Shown here piece after piece: positions 35,397 to 44,431 of a stretch of 64,000 nucleotides of DNA. Each line of letters begins with the position of its first letter. The first letter of the stretch is position 1. Under the pieces are notes generated by a model that worked only from the letters and a program-made list of their open reading frames with translations, was not told the DNA's origin and did not search any database. The stretch covers positions 62,001 through 126,000 of the forward strand of contig UQBY01000002.1 of NCBI GenBank assembly GCA_900539375.1, written 5' to 3'. Position numbers and translations under genes: made by a program. Source of the stretch: an uncultured Clostridium sp. GTDB lineage: Bacteria > Bacillota > Clostridia > Clostridiales > Clostridiaceae.

Positions 35397-35467
35397 TAAT
35401 ATATTTTAATATATCTATATGTTATTTAATATTTAAAGCACATAAAAGATGAAAGGAAAGAATAAAT

Positions 35468-36739
35468 ATGTATAAGCCATTAGCAGATAAAATAAGACCT
35501 ACTGAATTAAGTGAAGTTTGTGGTCAACAGCATATTTTAGGCAAAAATAAAATTTTAGATAGAATAGTAAATAGTAATTCAATAAGTAATATGATTTTTT
35601 ATGGACCTCCTGGAGTGGGAAAGACTACTGTAGCTAATATTATTGCAAAAAAAGCTAATAAAAGATTTTATAAATTAAATGCCACTAATGCTTCTTTAAA
35701 AGATATTCAAGAAATAGCAAGTGAACTTGATACTTTTATGGGAAGGGATGGAGTTTTGCTATATTTAGATGAAATTCAAAATTTTAATAAAAAACAACAA
35801 CAATCCCTTTTAGAATATATAGAAGATGGAAGAATAACTTTAATAGCTTCCACTACAGAAAATCCATATCATTATGTTTTTAAAGCCCTTTTAAGTAGAA
35901 GTACAATATTTGAATTTAAAAATTTAAGTGAAGAAGATGTTTTAAAAGCATTAAAAAGGGCAATAAATATAGAAAAGGAAGAATTTAAAGAATTAACCTT
36001 AAAGGTAGATGAGGAGGCTTTAAAATATTTTGCTTCTGCATCTAATGGTGATGTAAGAAAGGCTATTAATGGTTTAGAAGTAGCTTTAAATTCCACAAAT
36101 CCAGATAAAAATGGAATAGTAAATATTAATATAAAAGTAGCAGAAGAAAGCACTCAAGTAAAGGTTGTACCTTATGATATTAATGGAGATAGTCACTATG
36201 ATATTTTAAGTGCTTTTCAAAAGTCTATAAGAGGTAGTGACCCTAATGCTTCAATTCATTATTTAGCAAGGCTTATAAAAGCTAATGATTTAATTTCAAT
36301 ATGTAGAAGACTTGAAGTTATAGCTTCAGAAGATATTGGTCTTGCATATCCTCAGGCAGCTTCTATAGTAAAATCTTTAGTAGATTCTGCAAGGGAGCTT
36401 GGTTTTCCAGAAGCAAGGATACCTCTTGCAGAGGCTACTTTATTACTTGCAACAGCTCCTAAATCAAATTCAGCATGTTTAGCAATAGATTTAGCATTAG
36501 AAGATTTAGAGAAAATTAAAATAGATGATATACCAAATGATTTAAAAGATTGTCATTATAGTGGAGCAGAATCTTTAGGAAGGGGATTAGGATATAAATA
36601 TCCTCATAGTTATGAAAACCACTATGTAAAGCAGCAATATCTTCCTAATAATATAAAAGACAAAATTTATTATGAATTTGGAGATAATAAAATAGAGAGA
36701 GCTTCTAGAGAGTATTGGAGAAAGATTAAAGGAGAATAA
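35468..36739 (+). CDS. rarA: replication-associated recombination protein RarA/MgsA
   Basis: A 423-residue clamp-loader-like AAA+ ATPase acting at stalled forks. Walker A is GPPGVGKTT at 46-54, Walker B is LYLDEIQNF near 97-105, sensor 1 is ASTTENPY, and the family C-terminus is clear (YLARLIKANDLISICRRLEVIASEDIGLAYPQA, HYSGAESLGRGLGYKYPHSY). Full length. AAAGGAAAG precedes the ATG. recQ begins one base after its stop region, forming a small genome-maintenance pair. Confidence 0.93.
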   Translation: MYKPLADKIRPTELSEVCGQQHILGKNKILDRIVNSNSISNMIFYGPPGVGKTTVANIIAKKANKRFYKLNATNASLKDIQEIASELDTFMGRDGVLLYLDEIQNFNKKQQQSLLEYIEDGRITLIASTTENPYHYVFKALLSRSTIFEFKNLSEEDVLKALKRAINIEKEEFKELTLKVDEEALKYFASASNGDVRKAINGLEVALNSTNPDKNGIVNINIKVAEESTQVKVVPYDINGDSHYDILSAFQKSIRGSDPNASIHYLARLIKANDLISICRRLEVIASEDIGLAYPQAASIVKSLVDSARELGFPEARIPLAEATLLLATAPKSNSACLAIDLALEDLEKIKIDDIPNDLKDCHYSGAESLGRGLGYKYPHSYENHYVKQQYLPNNIKDKIYYEFGDNKIERASREYWRKIKGE

Positions 36740-36740
36740 A

Positions 36741-39176
36741 ATGGAAAAATCTATTGAAGTTTTAAATAAATATTATGGCTATAAAGCTTTTAGAGAAGGA
36801 CAAAAGGAAATAATTGAAGAAATTTTAAAAGGAAAAGATGTTCTTGCAATTATGCCAACGGGAGCAGGAAAATCTATATGTTATCAAGTGCCAGCACTTA
36901 TTTTTGAAGGAATGACTTTAGTTATATCACCTCTTATTTCTCTTATGAAAGACCAAGTAGATAGCCTAGTATCATTAGGAATAGAGGCAGATTTTATAAA
37001 TTCTACTTTAGATAAAAATGAATATGAAGAAACTTTATATAAAATAAAAAATAATCAATGTAAAATTCTTTATATAGCACCAGAAAGACTTGATTCTATA
37101 GAATTTTTAAATATAGTTTCAAATTTAAATATATCTCAAGTTGCTATTGATGAAGCCCATTGTGTTTCAAGTTGGGGACATGATTTTAGAGTAAGTTATA
37201 GAAAAATAGCATCATTTATAAACAATGTAAAACCAAAGGTGGTTACTTCCTTTACAGCAACTGCTTCAAAGGAAGTAAGAGATGATATTATAAATCTTTT
37301 AAAATTAAAAAATCCAAAGGTTTTTGTTACTGGTTTTGATAGAAAGAATTTAGAAATTACAGTTGTTAAAGGAAAAAACAAAACCTTATTTTTAAATGAA
37401 TATTTAAAGAAAAATAAAGAAGTTTCAGGAATAATATATTGTGCAACTAGAAAAGAAACAGATAAAATTTATGAGGATTTATTAAAAAAAGGTTATAAGG
37501 TTTTAAAATATCATGCAGGACTAAGGGATGAAATTAGAAGAAAAAATCAAGAGGATTTTATTAATGATAAAGTAAATATAATGGTTGCTACAAATGCTTT
37601 TGGTATGGGTATTGATAAACCTAATATAAGATATGTAATTCATAACAACATGCCTCAAAATATAGAAGGATATTATCAAGAAATAGGAAGGGCAGGGCGT
37701 GATGGTGAAAAGAGTGAGTGTATATTATTATTTTCCCCATCAGATATACATCTTCAAAAGTATTTAATAGATATAAGTACTGAAAATGAAGAAAGAAAAT
37801 CTGTAGCCTATAGTAAGCTTCAAGATATGACTTCGTTTGTCTATAGTAGTGGTTGCTATAGAAAATTTATTTTAAACTATTTTGGAGAAGAACTTAAAGA
37901 AGATTGCAATAATTGTAGTAATTGTTTAGCAGAAGGGGAAATAATTGATAAAACTATAGATGCCCAAAAGGTATTGTGCTGTATAAATAGAATGCACAGA
38001 GGTTATGGCATTGGAATGCTTGTTAATGTATTAAGAGGCTCTAGGGATAAAAAGGTTGTAGGTTTTGGTTTTCATAAGTTAAGTACCTATGGAATAATGA
38101 AAGATTATTCTAAAGAAGATTTAACTACTTTTATAAATACTTTAATTTCTCATGGCTTTATAAGTCAAGAAGAGGGAACTTATCCTATTTTAAAACTTAA
38201 TAATCGTTCAGTTAAAGTTATTAAAGGTCAAGAAAGGGTTGAACTTAAAGAAATTGTTGTTAAGGAAAATAAATATCAGGTTAATGAATTATTTAATATT
38301 CTTAAAAATTTAAGAATGGAAATAGCAAAAGAAGAAAATGTACCTCCATATATAGTATTTGGTGATAATACATTAAAAGAAATGAGTAATACTTATCCAA
38401 TAAATAAAGAAAAATTCCTTATGATAAATGGAGTAGGACAGCTTAAATATGAAAAATATGGAGAAAGATTTTTAGATGTTATAAGAAATTATGTTAAAGA
38501 AAATAATATAGTAATTGAAGAGATTAATAGTTTTGAGAAAAAAGAAGAAGCTAAAAGAGAATTTTTAAATGTAAATACAGATAATAAGCTTTATAGTGAA
38601 CTTAGAAATCTTAGAAAAAAATTTGCTGAAAGAGAAGGGGTATATGAATATAGCACAATATCTATGAACACTTTAAAAGACATAAGTGGAAGATATCCAA
38701 AAACTTTAGAAGAGCTTAAAGATATAAGCAAAATAGGGCCTAAGAAATGCGAAAAATATTCAAAAGAAATTCTAAAGCTTGTTAATAAATATATTAAAGA
38801 TAATAATATTAATACTAATTTTAACTATAAAGAGAAAAGAAAAATAATAATAGATGGAGAAACTAGAGACAATAATGAAATATGTATAGATGAAATTAAA
38901 AAAGGCACCTCTTTAAAAGAGATAAGTAAGAATATAGAATTATCTATATCTACTTTATTAGGCTATGTAACAGATTATATAAAAGAGACAGGAGAAACTA
39001 AGTTTAATTTAGGGCTTCATGAATTTATAAAGCCTTTAGAGGAAGAAAGAATAATAAGTGTTTGTAATAAAGTAGGAATAGAAAAGGTGTCTTTAATAAA
39101 AAAAGAACTTCCAAGAGAAATAAGTTATGATAGCATAAGAGCTGTTATACTTAAAAATTATTATAAAATAAATTAG
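36741..39176 (+). CDS. recQ: RecQ family ATP-dependent DNA helicase
   Basis: An 811-residue 3'-5' helicase. Walker A PTGAGKS is at 39-45, DEAH at 137-140, and motif VI IGRAGRDG follows GMGIDKPNIRYVIH. Zinc-site cysteines are SGC near 372, then DCNNCSNC near 388-395, and an RQC winged helix follows. Two HRDC domains are visible, at about 515-585 and 617-685, then a C-terminal helix-turn-helix (EICIDEIKKGTSLKEISKNIELSISTLLGYV). The duplicated HRDC plus the C-terminal HTH makes it longer than E. coli RecQ (about 600 residues). GGAG precedes the ATG. Confidence 0.93.
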   Translation: MEKSIEVLNKYYGYKAFREGQKEIIEEILKGKDVLAIMPTGAGKSICYQVPALIFEGMTLVISPLISLMKDQVDSLVSLGIEADFINSTLDKNEYEETLYKIKNNQCKILYIAPERLDSIEFLNIVSNLNISQVAIDEAHCVSSWGHDFRVSYRKIASFINNVKPKVVTSFTATASKEVRDDIINLLKLKNPKVFVTGFDRKNLEITVVKGKNKTLFLNEYLKKNKEVSGIIYCATRKETDKIYEDLLKKGYKVLKYHAGLRDEIRRKNQEDFINDKVNIMVATNAFGMGIDKPNIRYVIHNNMPQNIEGYYQEIGRAGRDGEKSECILLFSPSDIHLQKYLIDISTENEERKSVAYSKLQDMTSFVYSSGCYRKFILNYFGEELKEDCNNCSNCLAEGEIIDKTIDAQKVLCCINRMHRGYGIGMLVNVLRGSRDKKVVGFGFHKLSTYGIMKDYSKEDLTTFINTLISHGFISQEEGTYPILKLNNRSVKVIKGQERVELKEIVVKENKYQVNELFNILKNLRMEIAKEENVPPYIVFGDNTLKEMSNTYPINKEKFLMINGVGQLKYEKYGERFLDVIRNYVKENNIVIEEINSFEKKEEAKREFLNVNTDNKLYSELRNLRKKFAEREGVYEYSTISMNTLKDISGRYPKTLEELKDISKIGPKKCEKYSKEILKLVNKYIKDNNINTNFNYKEKRKIIIDGETRDNNEICIDEIKKGTSLKEISKNIELSISTLLGYVTDYIKETGETKFNLGLHEFIKPLEEERIISVCNKVGIEKVSLIKKELPREISYDSIRAVILKNYYKIN

Positions 39177-39185
39177 ATTTATTTA

Positions 39186-39214
39186 TTGACAATATCCGAG
39201 TGTTTTGCTATGAT
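39186..39214 (+). promoter_or_regulatory. sigma-A promoter of iscR with probable IscR operator
   Basis: TTGACA (39186-39191), a 17-base spacer and TATGAT (39209-39214). The spacer begins ATATCCGAGTG, and an imperfect dyad (CCGAGT...GCTATGA) overlaps the -10, which resembles Rrf2/IscR-type operators. Autoregulation is inferred. Confidence 0.7.
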
Positions 39215-39269
39215 ATGAACTGTGATATAAATCATAGTATTTTACTCAACATTAAGGAGTGAAGAAGAA

Positions 39270-39713
39270 ATGAAATTGTCTACTAGAGGCCGTTATGGAG
39301 TAAAAGCCATGGTTGATTTAGCAATAAACTATGGAGAAGAACCGGTATCAATAAAAAGTATTTCTGTAAGACAAAATATTTCAGAAAGCTATTTAGAACA
39401 ATTATTTTCTCCATTAAGAAAAGCAAATCTTATAACAAGTATAAGAGGGGCTCAAGGTGGATATGTTTTAAGTAGAGAACCTAAAGATATTACTGTGGCA
39501 GATATTATGAAGGTTGTAGAAGGACCAATAGAAGTATCAGAATGCATTGAAAATAATGAATGTGATAATAGTGATTGTTGTGCTACAAGACTTTTATGGG
39601 AAAAGCTTAAAAAAAGTATAGATGAAGTTATGGAATCTATAACTCTTCAAGATATTGTTGATGACAATGAAAAAATAAAAGCAGAAAATGAAAAATTAAA
39701 GTTAAAATTATAG
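39270..39713 (+). CDS. iscR: Rrf2-family iron-sulfur regulator IscR
   Basis: A 147-residue Rrf2 transcription factor: N-terminal winged helix (MKLSTRGRYGVKAMVDLAINYG, SESYLEQLFSPLRKANLITSIRGAQGGYVLSRE) and a cysteine cluster (ECIENNECDNSDCC, near residues 91-105) that can hold a [2Fe-2S] cluster. It heads the iscR-iscS-iscU-mnmA operon with only 12 bases to iscS, so it probably represses the operon when clusters are sufficient. A strong promoter with a dyad lies upstream. Confidence 0.92.
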   Translation: MKLSTRGRYGVKAMVDLAINYGEEPVSIKSISVRQNISESYLEQLFSPLRKANLITSIRGAQGGYVLSREPKDITVADIMKVVEGPIEVSECIENNECDNSDCCATRLLWEKLKKSIDEVMESITLQDIVDDNEKIKAENEKLKLKL

Positions 39714-39725
39714 AGGTGAATGTTA

Positions 39726-40910
39726 ATGAAAACAGTATATATGGATTATTCAGCTACTACCTATGTTAAACCTGAAGTTTTAGAAGAAATGCTTCCTTAC
39801 TTTACTGAAAAGTTTGGAAATCCATCATCTTTTTATGAAATGTCAAGAGAAACAAGTAGAGCAGTAACAAAGGGAAGAGATAAAGTTGCAAAGGCTTTAA
39901 ATTGTGACCCAAGTGAAGTTTACTTTACAGGTGGTGGTTCAGAGTCAGATAACTGGGCACTTAAAGGAATAGCATCAGCTTATAAGAATAAGGGAAATCA
40001 TATAATAACAACAAAGATAGAACACCATGCTATACTTCATACTTGTGAATACTTAGAAAAAAATGGTTATGAAGTTACTTATCTTGATGTTAATGAAGAA
40101 GGATTCATTGACTTAGAAGAATTAAAAAATGCAATTACAGATAAAACAATTTTAGTTTCTGTAATGTTTATAAATAATGAAATAGGCACTATTGAACCAA
40201 TAAAAGAAATAGGAAAAATATGTCATGAAAGAGGAGTATTATTCCATACAGACGCTGTTCAAGCAGTAGGACACGTTCCTATAGATGTTAAAGAATTAAA
40301 TATAGATTTATTATCTTTAGCAGGACATAAAATATATGGACCTAAGGGAATTGGAGCACTTTATATAAGAAAAGGTGTTAGAATACACAACTTAATTCAT
40401 GGTGGAGGACAAGAAAGAGGTAGAAGAGCTGGTACAGAAAATATTGCAGGAATTGTAGGATTAGGTAAAGCAATAGAGCTTGCTACTTCAAACATAGAAG
40501 AAGAATCTAAGAGATTAGCAAAACTAAGAGATAGACTTATAGAAGGACTATTAAAAATACCTCACACAAGACTTAATGGACCTAAAGATGGTTCTAAAAG
40601 ATCACCAGGAAATGTTAATATATGCTTTAGATTTATTGAAGGAGAATCTATACTTCTTTCATTAGATTTTGAAGGAATATGTGCTTCAAGTGGAAGTGCT
40701 TGTACATCAGGTTCATTAGACCCATCTCATGTACTTTTAGCTATAGGACTTCCTCATGAAATAGCTCATGGCTCTTTAAGACTAAGCTTAGGAGCAGGTT
40801 CAACAGATGAAGATGTGGATTATGTATTAGAACAAGTTCCACCAATTATAGAAAGATTAAGAAATATGTCTCCATTATGGGAAGACTACTTAAAGAAAGG
40901 AGAAAAATAA
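39726..40910 (+). CDS. iscS: cysteine desulfurase (IscS/NifS)
   Basis: A 394-residue class V aminotransferase-fold enzyme that takes sulfur from cysteine for iron-sulfur clusters and tRNA thiolation. The PLP lysine is K202 in [12 protein letters not shown] and the persulfide cysteine is C326 in [10 protein letters not shown], the group I (IscS/NifS) loop. The N-terminal [21 protein letters not shown] is typical. ATG 39726 is well spaced from AGAGGTGA; ATG 39720 abuts that site. Next genes are the scaffold iscU and mnmA. Confidence 0.95.
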   Translation: MKTVYMDYSATTYVKPEVLEEMLPYFTEKFGNPSSFYEMSRETSRAVTKGRDKVAKALNCDPSEVYFTGGGSESDNWALKGIASAYKNKGNHIITTKIEHHAILHTCEYLEKNGYEVTYLDVNEEGFIDLEELKNAITDKTILVSVMFINNEIGTIEPIKEIGKICHERGVLFHTDAVQAVGHVPIDVKELNIDLLSLAGHKIYGPKGIGALYIRKGVRIHNLIHGGGQERGRRAGTENIAGIVGLGKAIELATSNIEEESKRLAKLRDRLIEGLLKIPHTRLNGPKDGSKRSPGNVNICFRFIEGESILLSLDFEGICASSGSACTSGSLDPSHVLLAIGLPHEIAHGSLRLSLGAGSTDEDVDYVLEQVPPIIERLRNMSPLWEDYLKKGEK

Positions 40911-40913
40911 ATT

Positions 40914-41348
40914 ATGATATATTCAGAAAAGGTTATGGATCATTTTAGAAATCCAAGAAATGTAGGAGAAATTGAAGATGCTAATGGAATAGGTGAAGTT
41001 GGTAATGCTAAATGTGGAGATATAATGAAAATATATCTTAAAGTTGAAGATAATATAATAAAAGATGTTAAGTTTAAAACTTTTGGATGTGGTTCTGCTA
41101 TAGCATCATCTTCAATGGCAACTGAACTTATAAAAGGTCATACTGTAGATGAAGCTTGGGATTTAACAAATAAAGCAGTTGCAGAAGCATTAGATGGACT
41201 TCCACCAGTAAAAATGCATTGTTCTGTTTTAGCAGAAGAAGCTATTCATAAGGCAATAAATGACTATAGAAAAAGAATGGGGCTTGAAGAATGGGACATG
41301 GTAGAACATGGTGAAGATTTACATGATCATGTTCATGGAGAAGAATAA
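40914..41348 (+). CDS. iscU: iron-sulfur cluster scaffold IscU/NifU-like
   Basis: A 144-residue scaffold protein starting MIYSEKVMDHFRNPRNVGEI. The three cluster-ligand cysteines are C34 (NAKCGD), C59 (FGCGSA) and C103 (MHCSV), with Asp after C34 as expected. There is no C-terminal NifU domain, but a His/Asp-rich tail (EHGEDLHDHVHGEE) that could bind metal. It begins three bases after iscS and ends three bases before mnmA. The partners hscA/hscB/fdx of proteobacteria are absent, as usual in clostridia. Confidence 0.93.
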   Translation: MIYSEKVMDHFRNPRNVGEIEDANGIGEVGNAKCGDIMKIYLKVEDNIIKDVKFKTFGCGSAIASSSMATELIKGHTVDEAWDLTNKAVAEALDGLPPVKMHCSVLAEEAIHKAINDYRKRMGLEEWDMVEHGEDLHDHVHGEE

Positions 41349-41351
41349 AAT

Positions 41352-42437
41352 ATGAGTGAAAAGAAGAAAAAGGTTGTAGTTGGTATGAGTGGCGGAGTTG
41401 ATAGCTCCGTTGCTGCATATCTTTTAAAAGAGCAAGGATATGACGTTATAGGAGTAACCATGAGAATGGCACCTAATAATCCTGAATTTGAAGAAGTTGA
41501 AGGAGGATGTTGTGGACTTTCTGCTGTTGAAGATGCAAGAAGAGTTTGTGATAGACTTGAAATTCCTTTTTATGTGTTAAACTTTAAAGATTTATTTAAA
41601 GAAAAAGTTATAGATTACTTTGTAGATTCATACATGCAAGGAAAAACTCCAAATCCTTGTATTGCATGTAACAAATATTTAAAGTTTGATGCTCTTTTAA
41701 GAAAAGCAAGAGGTATTGGTGCAGAATATGTTGCAACAGGACACTATGCAAAGATTGAAGAAAAAGATGGAAGGTATCTTTTAATTCGTTCTGATGATGA
41801 TAAAAAAGATCAAACTTATGCACTATATAATTTTACTCAAGACCAGCTTGCACATACTTTAATGCCTTGTGGAAAATACACAAAAGATAAAATAAGAGAA
41901 ATAGCAAAAGAAATAGGTTTAGCTGTTCATAATAAAAAAGACAGTGAAGAAATTTGCTTTATACCAGATAATGACCATGGAAAATTTATTAAAGAAGAAA
42001 TGCCAGGTAAGGTTAAGCCAGGAAACTTTGTTGATAAAGAAGGTAATATATTAGGAAGACATAAGGGAATAGTTTACTATACAATAGGTCAAAGAAAGGG
42101 TTTAGGTTTATCTCTTGGAACACCAGTTTTTGTTACAGGAATAAATACTAAGAAAAATGAAGTTATAGTAGGACCAGAAAGTGATATATTCCAAACAGAT
42201 TTATTAGCAAGAGATGTTAATTTTATTCCTTTTGATAAATTAGAAAAGGAAATTAAAGTAACAGCAAAAGTAAGATATGCAGGAAAACCAGCAGAGGCTA
42301 CTATTTATCCTGAGCCTTATGGAAAGGTAAGAGTATCCTTTAAAGAAAAGCAAAGAGCCATAACTCGTGGCCAATCAGTTGTATTTTATGATGGAAATAT
42401 AGTTGTTGGTGGCGGAATAATAGAAAAAATTTTATAA
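41352..42437 (+). CDS. mnmA: tRNA-specific 2-thiouridylase MnmA
   Basis: A 361-residue enzyme that makes 2-thiouridine at position 34 of Lys, Glu and Gln tRNAs using sulfur from IscS. The PP-loop is GMSGGVDSS at about 11-19, the first catalytic cysteine is C103 in [12 protein letters not shown], and the second is C202 in EEICFIPD. Full length. It completes the isc operon, linking cluster assembly to tRNA thiolation. A 14-bp terminator stem begins at its stop codon. Confidence 0.95.
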   Translation: MSEKKKKVVVGMSGGVDSSVAAYLLKEQGYDVIGVTMRMAPNNPEFEEVEGGCCGLSAVEDARRVCDRLEIPFYVLNFKDLFKEKVIDYFVDSYMQGKTPNPCIACNKYLKFDALLRKARGIGAEYVATGHYAKIEEKDGRYLLIRSDDDKKDQTYALYNFTQDQLAHTLMPCGKYTKDKIREIAKEIGLAVHNKKDSEEICFIPDNDHGKFIKEEMPGKVKPGNFVDKEGNILGRHKGIVYYTIGQRKGLGLSLGTPVFVTGINTKKNEVIVGPESDIFQTDLLARDVNFIPFDKLEKEIKVTAKVRYAGKPAEATIYPEPYGKVRVSFKEKQRAITRGQSVVFYDGNIVVGGGIIEKIL

Positions 42438-42479
42438 ATGCAAGCCATGTTTAAAAAGCATGGCTTGCATTTATATTTT
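42434..42479 (+). terminator. terminator of the isc-mnmA operon
   Basis: A GC-containing stem of at least 14 bp (42436-42449 with 42459-42472), extended by two A-T pairs into the mnmA stop codon, followed by TATATTTTC. The gap to 42593 is AT-rich leader. Confidence 0.85.
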
Positions 42480-42593
42480 CTAATTTACATATTGCTTGTT
42501 TGCTTTCAATATTAAATAATAAAATAAAAAACAATGAATAGTTTAACAAATATGGGTAAGAATATTTAGTAAATGGAATAAGGATGGTATGGT

Positions 42594-43097
42594 ATGGAGA
42601 CAAGTAAAAGTTTTTATATGAAAAAGGTTTATAATTCTAAAGGAAAAAAATTAGGTATGATAAAGGATATTATTTTAGATTTAGAAAGTAAATCAATATT
42701 AGGCTTTGTAGTTTCAAATTATTCTATGTTTAAAAAAAAGAATTTTCTTAATGTAAAAGATATTAAATATATAGATGAAGATAAAGTAATAGGAATTTTA
42801 TCACCTATTAAAAATGGAATAAGATTTTCAGAGTATAAATATACAGATATTTTAGATTATTTTGGGATTTTAAAAGGAACAATGGAAGAAATAATAATAG
42901 ATAAAAAAACTTATAAAATAAAAGGCATAATAACTTCTCCAGGAATATTAGAAAAATTATCTAAAGGTAAAGAAATATTACTTTCAAATAATTTAGAATT
43001 TAAAAAAGACTATATTTCAGATTTAACTTCAATTAACATTACATTTAAAAATATAACTCATAGGTTAATGAATTATGAATTTTTTAAGAAAGCATAA
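42594..43097 (+). CDS. PRC-barrel domain protein
   Basis: A 167-residue protein with two PRC-barrel-like units: the first near residues 5-65 (KKVYNSKGKKLGMIKDIILDLESKSILGFVV) and a second near 95-150. PRC-barrels occur in RNA-processing (RimM) and photosynthetic proteins, and in YlmC/YmxH-type sporulation proteins. The role here is unknown. AAGGATGG precedes the ATG. The 3' end overlaps the next gene by 23 bases, so the two are co-expressed. Confidence 0.7.
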   Translation: METSKSFYMKKVYNSKGKKLGMIKDIILDLESKSILGFVVSNYSMFKKKNFLNVKDIKYIDEDKVIGILSPIKNGIRFSEYKYTDILDYFGILKGTMEEIIIDKKTYKIKGIITSPGILEKLSKGKEILLSNNLEFKKDYISDLTSINITFKNITHRLMNYEFFKKA

Positions 43098-44100
43098 AAT
43101 AAAAATATTAATAATATCTTTCATATTATTAATATTTTTATTATATATTTTTTTTAAGCCTTTTAAAGAAATTTTATCAATAATAATTATATCAGCTATA
43201 ATTGCTTATATTTTAAATCCAATAAAAAAGTATTTAATTAACAAAAAATTTTTAAAAGAAAAAATAGCAACTTTAATAATTATTATAGGAATAATAATAT
43301 TAATAATAGGAGTTTTACTTATTTTAATTCCAACTATTTTTAAGGAGTTAAATAATTTAGGAGAAGGTATTGAGGTTTTATATAAATATATAGAAGCTTT
43401 TGAAGAAAAGTCAAAGTTTTTAAAGTCACCATTTATATTTTTTATATATTCAAAGGTAAAAGAAAAGCTATCACAATTTTCAATTGTTATTTCACAGTCA
43501 TTAGTAGACAATATTATATCTTATAGTGAAAGTATTTTATCTATGGCACTTATTCCAATTGTGGCATATTATTTTTTATCAGATGGTAAAAATATTTTAA
43601 AAAAATTTTATCTTCTTATACCAATAAAAAAAAGGATGTTAACTAAAAAAATAGTAAAAGATATAGATAAAATATTAGTTAAATATATATTAAGTCAAAT
43701 ATTTTTATCCTTTTTAATTGGCATAATAACATTAATAGTTCTTTTAGTATTAAATATAAAACTTCCAATAGTTTTATCAATATTAAATGGAATTTTAAAT
43801 ATAATTCCCTATTTTGGTCCAATACTTGGAGCAATCCCTATAGTATTAATAGCGCTTATGGATTCTTTTTCAAAATGTTTATGGTCAGCTATAGCAATTT
43901 TTATAATACAACAAATAGAAGGAAATATATTATCTCCTAAAATAACAGGAGATAGCACTAATATTCATCCTTTAATAATAGTAATACTTCTTCTTATAGG
44001 AGAAAAGCTTGGAGGATTTATAGGAATGATTTTAGTAATTCCAATGGCTGTTATAATAAAAGTTATATATGAGGATATAAATTATTCATTATTTTCATAA
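43075..44100 (+). CDS. AI-2E family transporter (PF01594)
   Basis: A 341-residue membrane protein with about seven to eight segments, matching the AI-2E/PerM family: a long non-membrane middle, then VAYYFLSDGK, LNGILNIIPYFGPILGAIPI and a final IGMILVIPMAVIIKVIYE. Family members export signals or ions, or act as Na+/H+ antiporters; this one cannot be narrowed down. It starts within the 3' end of the PRC-barrel gene with only a weak ribosome site, suggesting reinitiation. Confidence 0.88.
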   Translation: MNFLRKHKIKILIISFILLIFLLYIFFKPFKEILSIIIISAIIAYILNPIKKYLINKKFLKEKIATLIIIIGIIILIIGVLLILIPTIFKELNNLGEGIEVLYKYIEAFEEKSKFLKSPFIFFIYSKVKEKLSQFSIVISQSLVDNIISYSESILSMALIPIVAYYFLSDGKNILKKFYLLIPIKKRMLTKKIVKDIDKILVKYILSQIFLSFLIGIITLIVLLVLNIKLPIVLSILNGILNIIPYFGPILGAIPIVLIALMDSFSKCLWSAIAIFIIQQIEGNILSPKITGDSTNIHPLIIVILLLIGEKLGGFIGMILVIPMAVIIKVIYEDINYSLFS

Positions 44101-44129
44101 TAAATATTATAAAATTACTCTTAAAAATA

Positions 44130-44158
44130 TTGACATAATTTCAAAGTTAAAATATAAT
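44130..44158 (+). promoter_or_regulatory. consensus sigma-A promoter of alaS
   Basis: Perfect TTGACA (44130-44135), a 17-base spacer and perfect TATAAT (44153-44158). Transcription would start near 44165, just before the T-box RNA. It is the best housekeeping promoter in the window. Confidence 0.9.
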
Positions 44159-44177
44159 CAACAATAAATGAATAAAT

Positions 44178-44375
44178 TTAAGCGAAGATAAGGATTAGTA
44201 GATTTTATTTTTCTATTTAGAGAGAAAGTGGATGGTGAAAACTTTTTAGAGAAAACTTCGAAGCTACCTTGGAGCTATATAAAAACTAAGTGATGTATTT
44301 TTATACATAATTAGGGTGGTACCGCGGAAGATTTAGCTTTCGTCCCTTGTTTTGGGATGAAGGCTTTTTATTTTG
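44178..44375 (+). ncRNA. T-box riboswitch, alanine specifier (GCU)
   Basis: The classical T-box order is visible: AGCGAAGATAAGGATTAGTA, AGAGAGAAAGTGG, GGTGAAAACTTTT, then GAAGCTACCTTGGAG with specifier GCT at 44263-44265 (an alanine codon), and the T-box AGGGTGGTACCGCGG at 44313-44327. A 12-bp terminator stem (44335-44346 with 44354-44365) and T-run follow. Uncharged tRNA-Ala pairing with TGGT of the T-box would favour the antiterminator and alaS expression. Confidence 0.96.
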
Positions 44376-44431
44376 CAAAATATTTTTTATAATATATTTT
44401 TGGTTTAGCTAAAGTTTATGGAGGGAAAAAA

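Larger units (their letters stand above)
34041..35408 (+). mobile_element. IS607-family insertion element, partly decayed
   Basis: This holds an intact IS607-type serine-recombinase gene, a broken tnpB and a GC-rich 3' segment. Ends are uncertain because IS607 elements lack long terminal repeats and target duplications. I set the left limit at a perfect 14-bp inverted repeat (34041-34072) and the right limit at a third 12-base copy of the same sequence (35397-35408). It lies between the ABC importer terminator and rarA, without breaking a visible gene. Confidence 0.7.

Noticed and set aside
34041..35408. An IStron (IS plus group I intron) instead of a plain IS607 element
   Set aside because: No group I intron core is seen before tnpA; the space between the ABC operon terminator and tnpA is too short and too AT-rich.
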